NCBI GenBank assembly: GCA_021307315.1
Contig: JAJSPD010000006.1
Coordinates: 806,001 to 870,000, forward strand
Length of the DNA stretch: 64,000 bases
Source: Bisporella sp. PMI_857
Taxonomy: Eukaryota; Ascomycota; Leotiomycetes; Helotiales; Helotiaceae
Direction of reading: 5' to 3'
Under the pieces are notes generated by a model. That model did no database searches. It was not told the DNA's origin and saw only the letters and a program-made list of their open reading frames with translations. The position numbers and the translations under genes were made by a program. This document shows positions 51,641 to 62,486 of the stretch, piece by piece (position 1 is the stretch's first letter; every line of letters starts with the position of its first letter).

Positions 51641-52600
51641 TATGTAGCGTTGGAAATTGTGATGACTGAACATTCCCAAACAAACAGTAGAGATGTGACC
51701 TCAAAATTGGTCTCGACAGATAACCCACGCAGAAAGAATGTATGTATACCCACTAGGTCCCTTAAGTTTGAAGGAACCAACGGGACGCACCTATGCTACG
51801 CTTTAGAGCTACTGGGCCGTGGGTTTGAGCAGGTCTTAGAGTTAGCGGATCGTGCTCTGACGTAAGTAGAAGAAACCTGCAGACAACATAGTTCTGTGGT
51901 CTATCCTTTAGGCATAAAGCACTTAGACATTCTGAAATTATATTCATTTAGGGAGGCGGATTACAAACCACGAAAATGCAATCCTAAGACCTGGTCAATC
52001 AACTTTTGCTGAGAGGTCGGCAAGCGACTTTAGGGCTAGACTACCTACACACGAGTGGTGTTATGTACAGAGACTTGCAGCCTGGTAATATTAATATTGC
52101 ACTAACCTTCAATTTAAATGAACTGTGAAAGGATGGAATGCAGAAGGAGGTTTGGGGTCAGCCGAAGGAAGAGGGAGAATGAGACGCATCAATCATGACG
52201 GAAACTGCATGAAGCAAGATGAATTTGCGACGCCAATCCGGATTTATCAATATACTTACGAGAAGAGACAGCGAGCCATTGACGAAGCGAGTAAGCTAAG
52301 TGAACTATCCACTATAAAGAGATCAACATCTGAAGTCTGACCTATCATGTGTTACTCATGTGTTACAGGTTCCATATACTATCGCTGGAATCGGTCTGTT
52401 GGACAAATTTCCAATCGATTCCGAGCCTTCTGCATCTGGATTATGTATCAAACTAATAGATCTTGGCAGTGCATGTTCAATCCAGTCACCAGATGAGAAA
52501 TAGGGCTATCCAATTGATGCTCGAGCACCAGGAACTATCCTAGGACAGCCCACAACAAGAAGGCGGATACATGGGCTGAACATCCAGCCTTGGATATAGG
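51641..52600 (+). pseudogene. SRPK-like protein kinase relic
   Basis: Fragments in kinase order. GTNGTHLCYALELLG (51771-51815) matches the hinge of SRPK-type kinases. LDYLHTSGVMYRDLQPGNI (about 52036-52092) is the catalytic loop, with YRD where HRD is expected and the SRPK-style QPxN. IKLIDLGSACSIQSPDEK (about 52447-52500) is the DLG magnesium loop, followed by ARAPGTILG, a drifted form of the usual RAPEVILG. The N-lobe and the C-terminal half of the kinase domain are not found. Frames change between fragments and a stop (TAG, 52501-52503) follows the DLG segment. Motif drift plus missing lobes point to a real pseudogene rather than sequencing error alone. SRPK-like families are often expanded in filamentous fungi. 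Confidence 0.6.
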
Positions 52601-52804
52601 AGAAAATAAACTTAAAATGAATGGTCTTGTGCATCAAATTGAATATAGATCTCATGATGATTGCGGACTGACACGGTTGGGAAATTTCCACTAGATTTCA
52701 ATCTAAAAGAACTAAGGATGCAGTCCACATCGATGATTTAATACTTTAACAAAGTAGGAGACTCAATGTGGAAAGCCTTTCGCAGTGATTTGTAAAATCT
52801 TCCT

Positions 52805-53650
52805 TCACAGCCTACAGGGTTGCCCTCCACAGACTGTCATTGTATGCACATATCGTAACTTGCCGCCTTCTAACCTAAACTCGTGGCTATCGGCTGCCAT
52901 CATCATGTGCTCCCACACACAGAAGATGCTCACCGATCCCATAGCCTCATCCACAACATATCGTCGGTGGGTATTGGGAGCCTGGCTGTGATTCGACGGA
53001 ATGCCAGGCTTGCATGAATCGTCCGGCCGCCCTTTACCAGTGTATGCTGAGCCTTCAAGTCGTGCGCATGGCGTGCCCCACGGTACCGCGTTAGCGGCAG
53101 TATCGTTACTCCACATATCCATGTACGCATCTCCAGCGGCTTGGATGAGCGCTCGACTGTCACGTTTGCCTTCTGAAATAGGGTCCCATTTCTCCTGTAG
53201 GACGTACTGCAACGTCTTCTTCGCATCAAAAAGCCATGAATTGGTTGTGGACGCAATGGAGTCGATCATGGTGATTTTCATGTCCGATCCATGCCGGATT
53301 TGTGTCCCTATCACGTATGGGTTCGCCGAGTCTGTAACAATTAGCTCTGTGTAGGTAGCGCAGACCGTGGTGTCAAAATTTGTTCGACGGTGGTCAATTT
53401 TTATAGGCTTGACGATGACCCCATTTTTTGGATCTGTTTCCTTGTTGTTTTCCTGGTATTTCCAGTCACCGGCGAGATACTTTTGAAGAGTTTCAAGCTT
53501 CCCTGCTGTTTGAGCTACGATGTACGCATCAGCTGCCTGTGCAAGAACCGTTTGATTGCAGTCTGATGCGGCTCCAGCTATAGGACTACCAAGTGTTGCT
53601 GAAACAACAGAACTGATGAGCAGCAATGTCCATGAGCTTAGGGGGGTCAT
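52805..53650 (-). CDS. Secreted protein, DUF8021-like
   Basis: Single-exon, intact 281-residue frame. MTPLSSWTLLLISSVVSATL is a good signal peptide. The mature part begins SPIAGAASDCNQTVLAQAAD, with TAGKLETLQKYLAGDWKYQE after it. The C-terminal half contains NAVPWGTPCARLEGSAYTGK, GRPDDSC and RYVVDEAMGSVSIFCVW, features I associate with the fungal DUF8021 family, partly from memory. The cysteine pattern and the ArgTyr-ValValAspGlu block suggest an SnoaL/NTF2-like fold, which is inference. The frame is open upstream to 53935, but the signal peptide marks 53650 as the start. No role is known. Confidence 0.78.
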   Translation of the reverse strand: MTPLSSWTLLLISSVVSATLGSPIAGAASDCNQTVLAQAADAYIVAQTAGKLETLQKYLAGDWKYQENNKETDPKNGVIVKPIKIDHRRTNFDTTVCATYTELIVTDSANPYVIGTQIRHGSDMKITMIDSIASTTNSWLFDAKKTLQYVLQEKWDPISEGKRDSRALIQAAGDAYMDMWSNDTAANAVPWGTPCARLEGSAYTGKGRPDDSCKPGIPSNHSQAPNTHRRYVVDEAMGSVSIFCVWEHMMMAADSHEFRLEGGKLRYVHTMTVCGGQPCRL

Positions 53651-54470
53651 TCTGGGAACATCGAGGTTCCTACTTCTTATTGTAGAAGCTGAAAATAGCT
53701 TGAAATGTTCAAGACGAGTCTCTTTTGACCTTGTCGGTAAGTCCTTGGGATTGGTAGGAAGGTATGTTTTGCAAGTGCAGTGACATCTGGACGCTAGATC
53801 AGCGATTTTATTCAGTATGGAACTATATATGCCGTCACTTGCTATAGTCCAAAGCAATAAGTTCAAGGCTGGGCAACAATTGCCGTATAGTCTGGTAAAT
53901 GTACAATTATATCCAGTTGAGCCGGAAATTTTCAAGTGGCCACACCAGATCTGTCTCTGCTTCAGACCCCGCTCTCAGTAGTACTATTGAATTTATATAT
54001 ATTTGATAATATAATTAAAGCAAATAAATAAATACAGTTACCTTATGCACTGAATAGTATACGGAATACCTAAATAGGTTTATGCGGTAGCTCATCATGA
54101 AGGACGTGAGAACATTCGACATGGAACAGAATTGTAATGTCTGCACTATGCGAGTTCGTAAAGTCACAGCCCTGGAGTTACCACCTGACCTATAAATAAC
54201 AGACGAGGGTTGTTCGGGTGGCGGATCCCACTTTGCCAAGATCACGAACACGACCTCACAGGAATATAAGCTCGTGTAGTCCTCAACATCTCTGCACTCA
54301 AGATACACAAGTCAACGCTCTGAAGCCTAAGATTGCGATTATGACCTGCATACTTTATCCACTGTATCTCGTTGTCAAATCGGTTGAGCGTCTGAACGTC
54401 CGATATGGCTCTGGTGCATTCCCTGGTTTGTCGCCTCCAAGCCTCAATATAACGCATCTTCTGACCTTAC
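53651..54470. other. Intergenic region
   Basis: About 0.8 kb between divergent genes. The stretch 53990-54060 is very AT-rich. No convincing gene. Confidence 0.35.
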
Positions 54471-55160
54471 TATAGTTGGAGGCAATGGATGGAAGTGTTT
54501 GGACTGTGTAAAGAATGAGGGTGACGAACATCTTTGTACCGAATGCCGAATTAGCTGGCTGCAAGAGGTGGGACATATGGATTACTCAGATCAACTGGAA
54601 CAACGCATCGGCATAATTTCTGGTGCGAGTTTGTTGGTTATGGGAGTGTGTGCCATGCTCATCAACGAAAGTATTGGAGTTTGGGAACAAGATACGGCAT
54701 TAGATTGGGTACGTGCCTCTGCCACTTGGCTATCATTTCCAACCAATATACCACCTAGATAAGTCGGCAATGACCTGCAGCTGCTAACCCTCGTATTTAG
54801 ATAACCTCAAGTTTAGCAAGCTTTCTCCAACCTTTGCATCAATTTAATACTGCCTATAACGTTTGTCTGCTGGTTATGTTCAGCATTGCAGGGTTCATGG
54901 CGTTCGCCTCGTTGGCGACAGCGTTCTTCTTTGTCCTCATGAATCCGACAGGAAAGCGACATTGGAGGCATATGACACCTGGGATGTACGCTATCTTGGT
55001 GGGTGAGGTAGTCTATTTGGTCGCCCTTTTATCCATAGGTGTCATGCAGGAGACCTGGCGTTTGTGTTCGTCCCATATATGTGGGTGGTGCTGCCCTGCT
55101 AGGTGCGCTGTTCTGCATGAAGCAATCGCCAATGGACGTGGAGGCTGCGCGGCCGGTTAA
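54471..55160 (+). CDS. Small multi-pass membrane protein, unknown
   Basis: From about 54475 a cysteine-containing cytosolic segment (KCLDCVKNEGDEHLCTECR) leads into a first membrane helix (IGIISGASLLVMGVCAMLIN). A 92-nt intron (54709-54800) joins in frame to SSLASFLQPLHQFNTAYNV. Further hydrophobic helices follow (CLLVMFSIAGFMAFASLATA and YAILVGEVVYLVALLSIGVM). Three or four TM segments in all. The paired C-x2-C and C-x2-C spacing in the N-terminal part resembles a small metal-binding knuckle. The 5' end is unclear, and the C-terminus after MQETW is probably in another frame. Family not recognised. Confidence 0.5.
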
Positions 55161-56433
55161 ACTGCTTTGAGATCCGGATTTAAGTAACAAGATGTATAGT
55201 ATTTTACTTTCTGAATCACCTAACCACGTTTATTTATCGAAGAAGTTGAAGGGCTGTTGTTCAATTCTGGTGACCTAATTTCATGATGTCTCAAGTGTAA
55301 ACACAACCAAAGCTCTTATGGTTGGGAGTTTGTTTATTTTCAATACTCAAATGTGGCCGATCTCGTTTAACCCCAAAAGTCTTATCACCCCTTAAGTGGT
55401 GGTGAACAAAGCGCCGGCTGTAGACTTTATCCACCCCACAGCAGCTCATACAGACCCTTCTAATTACATTCTCCTCAACCATGAATATTCAAGATCTGCT
55501 GCGAATTTCTCCTTAACTCTGACGATTAACCTTGAGTTCGCTACTGCTTTCTTGCTTACTTAAAACCCCTCTCTCAATATATCTTGTTAATAAAAATTCC
55601 TGAAGAACTTTATCCAGCAATCGAAAGATAACGATCTGGTAAAGTGATTTCCCAGTGCGTTACTAGTCCCGAAATGGAGCGACCCATGAAAATGCGGAAG
55701 TGTGTCAAGAACCTTCAACGAATTTTAAGGCTTTGGTTTGATCGCAAAAGGGAACAGTCGAAGAAATGGCTAGGCAACTTCAAATTACCTGACTTTCCGT
55801 CGCATTGAACTTGTAGTATTCAGCGCTTTCTTCACTCATATCAGTATTATAACCTTCATCAATATTTCTAACTCATCACACACAACATCAACGCTTTGTC
55901 AAACTTGACAGTTACAAGCACTCAACCAACTTGGACCTATTCTGCTTACCGTCAAAATGCCACCTCCCACCTAACTTCATGAGACAGCCCACGCTTACAA
56001 GTTGCTCGCCCGCTCACTCCGTCCCATATTGACGGCCCTGCCGCCCCATTCCTGTAGACATCTCTTAACCAGCCCTCACCGAGTGATAAAGAGCACAAAA
56101 GGCTTAATGCTGAAGCCTTTTCTCTCTTCACTCTATATCACGTATTAATCGCTAACATAGTGGTAGGCAAGCCAGGTCGCAAACTTGTCTTATATCTGCA
56201 CAATACGGCGACGGCAGAGGGCAAATAAATAATGTCTCTAACTCAAACTCAAATCTCTCGCACGCCACCAATAGCTTGCCAGAATGTGGGTTAACTAAGC
56301 CCATCTGCCCACAAATCATTCAGCAAGCAATTCTGAAGTAAAATGGCAACCCCAGTTCCTTTCCTCGACCGACTTTCGCTCCTAAGACAATATCTGCCAA
56401 ATAATAACGATAGGGCAATAATCACGACGAGAT
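55161..56433. other. Intergenic region
   Basis: About 1.3 kb; pyrimidine-rich in places (55520-56060), consistent with 5' regions of fungal genes. No supported gene. Confidence 0.35.
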
Positions 56434-57234
56434 AATGCCTGATCCAGATGAGTTCAGTATTCCACCAGGCACCGGTAACATTGGGGACATACCACTCAAC
56501 GATTTGCATCAAACTCCTCCTTAACCTTGGGTTCCTCGTGATATCCTTCCAAATACCGAAGGAGCAGAAGCAAGACAGGAAGAAGCTCTCGATTTCACGT
56601 ATATTGATAAAGCTGCAATCATTCTCCGAAAACGTAAGAAGCGTATCATTGGCGCGCTGGATATACTGATCTTCGTTGCTCTGATAGTCACCCCCTTCTC
56701 AGTTAAAGCGGCGAAGGATGAGGGAGACAATAAAGAATCTGAAGGGTCAACTCAACTGCACCCATACCACTATAGTGACCACCTTCTTTGCTACTTCCAG
56801 CGCGAAAACTCTCTGTCTCTCTGAGACCACACTAACAAATACCGCCACTGAACAAGTTAGCATTTCGGAGACGATTTTGACAGAGGTGGAAACTGCTTTG
56901 GAAAATAAGTACATCCATGATATCCGTAAGTACTTGCACTGTCACTCCTGAGATCTGCAGCTCACCCATTGTTCAACTCATGGCTGTTTCTGTTTGGGGA
57001 CCTGATTCCAGAGACAACCGTGGCTATAACAAAAGATAGTTGTACCTCAATTCGCCAAGTGTTTGTCACGATCTCCACGTTCGTCGTATCTCAAACAAAG
57101 CTTACAACGGCCACAGTCGAGACAGATGTTCTGGCCACTAGGTCAAGAACCAACATGAGATTACCTTCTCCACGCTCATCCTCAATCTTGGCTCTCACAA
57201 CCAAGATTACCACCACGACGAGGCTGCCACAGTA
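56434..57234 (+). pseudogene. Single-pass membrane protein with Ser/Thr-rich ectodomain, interrupted
   Basis: From ATG 56434 the frame reads PDPDEFSIPPGTGNIGDIPL and reaches TAA at 56522-56524. The same frame then continues with strongly protein-like sequence (ALDFTYIDKAAIILRKRKKR) and a membrane segment (IIGALDILIFVALIVTPF). Later frames are Thr/Ser-rich (LCLSETTLTNTATEQVSIS at about 56808; FVTISTFVVSQTKLTTATVE at about 57061). Taken together: a type II membrane protein with a mucin-like outer part. The TAA could derive from CAA by a C-to-T change, the kind made by repeat-induced point mutation, though one site proves nothing. Introns may account for the later frame changes. Confidence 0.45.
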
Positions 57235-58397
57235 ACTACGGCAACCATTTCTCTGAGCCGAAGTAGTTAGTGAAGATGGCAAGCTGGCACCATAACCAGT
57301 GCTCAAGAGGTAGGTACATCATAGTAAAGCCGATATTAATTCTTGTGTCCGAGTGAAACATCTTTCACCTATGCGCTTGAGATCATCGATACAGATTGGA
57401 ATATCTCCATCTAACATTCTGCCTCTTCGTCGTACAGTAAACATTCCCCTTTATCTCGTTATCTTTTCTTTATCCATTTAATCTGTTTTATGGTGCTTTT
57501 AAGGCGACGATCGTACCGCCCTTAAAGGTGAATGCTAGAAAGTACCAAATAGGTTGAGTTCCAGGGGCAGGTGCTATTTATCCTATGCCCATGCTTCCCA
57601 GGGCCGCCCTAAGCCCTTCTTTAGCGTTCCCGTTCCAGGAACTACTCTCCTTGTTTATGCCACTTGCTATTAGAACCTCCCGCTCTTTAAGTACAGTATG
57701 CCCATATCAAAATCTAATTGCTCCTTCGATCGGTTACAACCGCTTGTGTGGGAAGATTGCAGTATTAGCTCTCTTTGATCCGGGTGGGCCGCTCGGCTAA
57801 TATTTTCCTGGCGCATTTTCTACCAAAAACCTTAAAACCTTAACCATGCAATGCCGGGATTATACTTTCAGAGCTGGGTCATAACTTTACAGTAGCTTGC
57901 TTCCCAAGCCCAATCCAAAAATTCCCCCACCCTGATCGGCACTGCTAAAGCTATGCTATATAATCCCCTGCCGTGCTTCCGCGCTGATGCTGCTGGTGGC
58001 TAAACTAGTATAGCGCTAGTATAGGGGGAAAAGAGTTTTTAAGTTTTGTTTCTCTTGTTGCTCGCTAACTGGTTGACTCGTGTAAGTTGACTGGTGACTT
58101 GTGAACTTAACCTTAATTCATTAAACAAGGTCACCAACCGTGCCTTTTTGCTTGCGGTACCCCGTAGTTTCTGATACCGCCCGTGTCATGACTTGGAGCA
58201 TCCTCTACCCAAAGGGATACATAAGTCTCTGTGGCCTGTAGGAGAGAAGTTTGAAGTCTGCCTTTGTTCGTACATTTGCTTGTATATTGTGTTTATATTT
58301 GACTGCTTTGCTCTTGAGGCTTCTTTGCTTTCGGCTTCAATGTACTATATCTTGCGAATATTTTCGTTGCACATTGTATTCCGGTATCACATGCAAG
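57235..58397. other. Intergenic region
   Basis: About 1.2 kb. The stretch 57840-58190 looks like a promoter region (CT-rich runs, no frame). A 71-codon plus-strand frame at 57585-57800 is not convincing. Confidence 0.35.
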
Positions 58398-59760
58398 ATG
58401 GAATCTCGAGAAGGGGATAAAAGTGGCGTTGTGATTGCAACCGGAATCGCGATGTTATCAATGTCAATTGTAGCCGTCAGCATTCGATTTGCGACAAGAA
58501 TTGTAAGTTTTGGTGTCTTTAAACATACTTCAGTTCCTCACCTCCAAGCACAAATCTTACTATTTCGCAGTGGATCGTCCTAGGAGTTGGTTCCTGATGA
58601 CTGGCTGATCTTGGCCGCACTTTCGCTGCAATGGAGAGTATACCCCCGCTTATTGGTATGTGCCGCTTATCACTGGAACAATCTATATTAACATAAATGA
58701 AGCAAGCGAAGTATGGACTCGGAAAGCATGTGGAACACCAACTATCCTCAATGGTGGAGCCATATCAGAAAGCGCTTCTGGTCTCCTCCCCCAGCTACTC
58801 AGTATCTGCAGCATTGATCAAGCTATCCCTCCTAGCTTTCTATCTTCGTCTTTCGAGAAGTATGAAATTCCGTATTTCGTTATGTGATGGCATTCGTATG
58901 TGCTGGTTTGGGGTCGCCAGTGTGGTAACTGTTACCCTGCAATGCATACCGCTGTCTATGCTCTGGGATAGTACCAAAAAGGGTTCTTGCATCCAGCTCC
59001 AAACTTTCTACTGTACGCAACATATATCTTAGGAGAAAACCTTGGTTGAAATCAACTAGATGCCAATGCGGCGCTAAATCTTGCCACCGATTTCACGATT
59101 TATGCAATGCCAATTCCGATGCTCTGGCGCCTGCACCTACCTACCATTCAGAGGATTGGTCTCTGTGCCGTGTTGAGCATGGGAGCTGTGGCTGTTTTCG
59201 CGAGTATTTACCGTATGCTTTCATCCAACATGTTCCCAACCATTAATACTAATGCTTCCCAGGTCTCTGTACTCTGCACCTACTCATTAGTTCTTCTGAC
59301 GTAACATGTAAGCATGCTTCCAGAATCCATAAATGTGCTGGAAATTGCACATCTAATATAACCAGGGAATATAACAAGCCCAATTATATGGTCTACAATC
59401 GAACTTAACGTCGCCATAACCTCATCTTGCGTGCCTGCGTTCAAAGGCTGCCTGAACCATTTCCTCCCTCACTTCCTTGGTTCTCTGGGCTCAGGGTCCG
59501 GGTCCAATAAGAACAGTACGGCGGGTCGATCTCGTAGTCGAAAGTCTTCATTTCCTCTTGAGTCCATCTATCATGAGGAGCGAGCCAGAAATACTACAAA
59601 GGTTGTTGGCGGAGGAGAACATGGATATTGGGAGGGAAGCGAAGAGGAGTTAGTGGAAGAGGGTAGGAGGGTTATGGGTATTCTAGAGCGGAAAGAAGTT
59701 TGGGTTGAGCATGAGGATATTGGAAAGAGAGTTGAAGGTTCGGCTGAAGGGATGAACTAA
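58398..59760 (+). CDS. SAT4/PTH11-type integral membrane protein (fungal rhodopsin-domain family)
   Basis: Seven-helix family protein. Helix 1 is SGVVIATGIAMLSMSIVAVS. KYGLGKHVEHQ follows, the (Y/F)GxGxH feature of the SAT4/PTH11 family. Later helices include SVSAALIKLSLLAFYLRLSR, FGVASVVTVTLQCIPLSMLW and ALNLATDFTIYAMPIPMLW. Next is GAVAVFASIYRMLSSNMF and, after another intron, ELNVAITSSCVPAFKGCLNH. A hydrophilic Ser- and Glu-rich tail ends the protein at 59760. Introns are likely near 58503-58570, 58655-58715, 59012-59060 and 59300-59365. A frame change near 58590 is possible. Members include putative GPCR-like sensors, but most are uncharacterised. Confidence 0.7.
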
Positions 59761-62486
59761 ATGTAATACCTAGCCATAATATATTATAGATTTGAAAAGT
59801 ACTTCTTTTAAATAAATGGTATTCGTAAGGTACTCCACCAGTGTCAGAAGATGTCGCAGGGCTTTATGTAGTTTGTCACTTGCTATATTGGCATACCACT
59901 AACGCTTATGACAGTTTTATATATACATCAAAGTTGAAATGCAATTGCTCCATTGCGGTAACCTTACTTGACGTGCTGATTAGCCATATGTCATGTCAGA
60001 CATAGATGGCAATTCCCTGCATCCACTCTGCAGCTCATGATATGCTGTCAGCTACATCCATCTCTTTATGATGCGTACACCTGGTTTGTTTTGACTCAAA
60101 ACACCAGAATATGACTGAAAGAAAAATCAAAACTTCCAGGAGAGAAGGAAATCAGCTATATCCATCACACCATCCTTATATATAACACAGCTACACAGCT
60201 TAGTAGTATGGGCGTGAGATGTGTCTTGAACTCGGGCTCCCAATCAGAAAACTGAAAGAATGTGCCAGTTGTGCCTAGAAAGGACGTGTTCGCATACCGT
60301 GGCGTTACTTTTTTGCAGTCGCTCCACAGAACCTCCGCCGTAGGGACTTTTGCTTCAACGAAAGTTCCCTTATCCTTCTCGAATTCTGGTGAATAAAGTC
60401 CTGCAGATTTTCAAGCGGGATAAAATCGCTGAGCATTGTTTCAGCGGCAAGCAGAATGGATGGGTGAGTTATCGTGAGAATGTCCAGACCCTTGATGCGA
60501 AAAGAGGGCTGAAGATGCGTACCAAATCCTCATGTCGATATGGTGATGCTACAAGGTACAGTAGTGGCGGTGCTCGCCCAAGTTTCTTCTCATCCACAAA
60601 TTACCTTCAGATCAATCAGATCTCAGCCAGTGACACATATTTCGGCACGCTTGATATTTAGAAAGACATCAGGACGGAGCTCATTAAGGTAATTAGTTCA
60701 GCATTTGAAGTAAGAAGCTTTCTTGTGGGTGTTTCTGGGGATGATGGTGGTATCTCTAATGGATTAAATCTTAGGGATTGAGCCAATGGCTGTTCTTCGA
60801 CTGGCCATTTGAATGTGGCGTTCTTGAAAGCGGTGGTAGGGGAAGTCTAGAAAGGGAACATAGTTAACGCAGCAGACAATTTTAAGACATCGTATTATCT
60901 GTATCCTATTCACGAGCTGGCTAGAAGAAATCTTTGAGGCTATTGTAGTCGACCTGGGAGGCTCTGAAGTGTGGGAACACAGGAACAATCTAGACCACTT
61001 ACAACGCCCATGACAGCCTACACCCCAGAAGCAAGCTACATAGCCCCGATTCCCATTGCCAACCATCACTACAAAGTATTTCAAAGTCTCCGAGCGACTT
61101 TCATGGTTGATAGAGAGTGTGATAGGAAGGGAACCATTCAAATAGGCAGTCTTGGGAGACAGGATCCTTGTATTTTCCACTTAGGTAGAGTACTACTTTA
61201 CAAATTACTGTTTGATCAGATATCTTCATTGTTTTGTTCCATAGCTCTGTGTCATTTTGCTGTTAATGTTCTTATCTATCTTGAAAATTTAGCACCACAT
61301 ATTGTTATATAGCACTTCTAACTCTTAGTCGGGAACTGCGGGACCTGTACCTTATCAATAGCCTTTGGGAGGATGTTGTGAGGGTATTATCAACAATGCG
61401 ATATGGGCTAGATACAATAGAATAGACCAATCCTTAGAGAATTAAAAGAAGGTATTGATCCTTCGTAATATATAGGTGCTTTCTCGGCTAGTAGCCGGAG
61501 GAGAGTCGGCCCATTATAGTCATGTGATCTATATTTCGATATTCTTCCTGACAGATGCTTGCAAAACCATCATACCACCCAAGTCTATTTTGAATAGGCT
61601 ATCTTATAGTCGGTAAAGACTAGATATTTGGATCTTGAGTATTTTGACTTCAAGAGCCATCCGAATCCTCTGTGCAGCCCCTATTTCTTTCGTTCAATTT
61701 TGGCCAATCATGGTGTCACTAAAATCAATGCAGCATTCAATTCCGATTTTTACGATCCATTCAGAATTAGAATATCAGTTATCTTGTATCCGGTATGTCG
61801 AAAATTCCGATTAGTCGCTCAAGCGCTATACCAGCTTGAGGATGTGCAATGCCACACTTTAGGCACCTCGTTTCAGAAAAGAGAGCTGGTTCTGGCCATG
61901 TCGTCCTTTTGAGCCAGGCATCATTACACTTTCTAAGCGAGACGCCTTTACGTCTCAGAGCCCAATCCGTGTAAGCCACAAGGCTTAGAATGGCTTCAAC
62001 CCATCGTTATGGCTTTGAGACATAGGCTATAGTCAGGAGCTTTTATCCATCTCTTAGTTTATCTCAACTACTGCTGCTTGGATCATACTTCATGCTCACA
62101 TACTCGGTATTCATCACTAATTTTCACATAGTTCAGACACCTTGCACCTCTCGAGGCAAATGTCCTAGAGTATAACTCTAGATGTCCGAAATTGAGCATA
62201 CGATTCCTCCATAACTGGAAATTTCAGGGTCCCATGTATGTCTTAAAACTTTAATGCTGTATTTCTCTAGGCACTTAGGATCTTTTTCAAAGGCCAGAAA
62301 AACGACGTTAGCTTTTAAGTGAGCAAGAGGGAAATCACATGAGTATTACAGCATTGCGGTCACATGACCTGATTGATCCACAGCTTAGGCCCAATCAAGA
62401 AGTTGGTCTCTTATCTCGGTGTATTCTTGATCGTCCGTCAGCGTCCACTCTTACATCACGACGTTATATATCTCGAAGGCATTGTC
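59761..62486. other. Long intergenic region
   Basis: About 2.7 kb without a gene I can support. Open frames at 60350-60661 (plus), 60764-61180 (minus), 60971-61312 (plus) and 61628-61912 (plus) were checked. None has recognisable motifs, membrane segments or convincing composition. Confidence 0.4.

Noticed and set aside
59761..62486. Several 66-138 codon frames as genes
   Set aside because: No membrane, signal or domain features, and they overlap on opposite strands.
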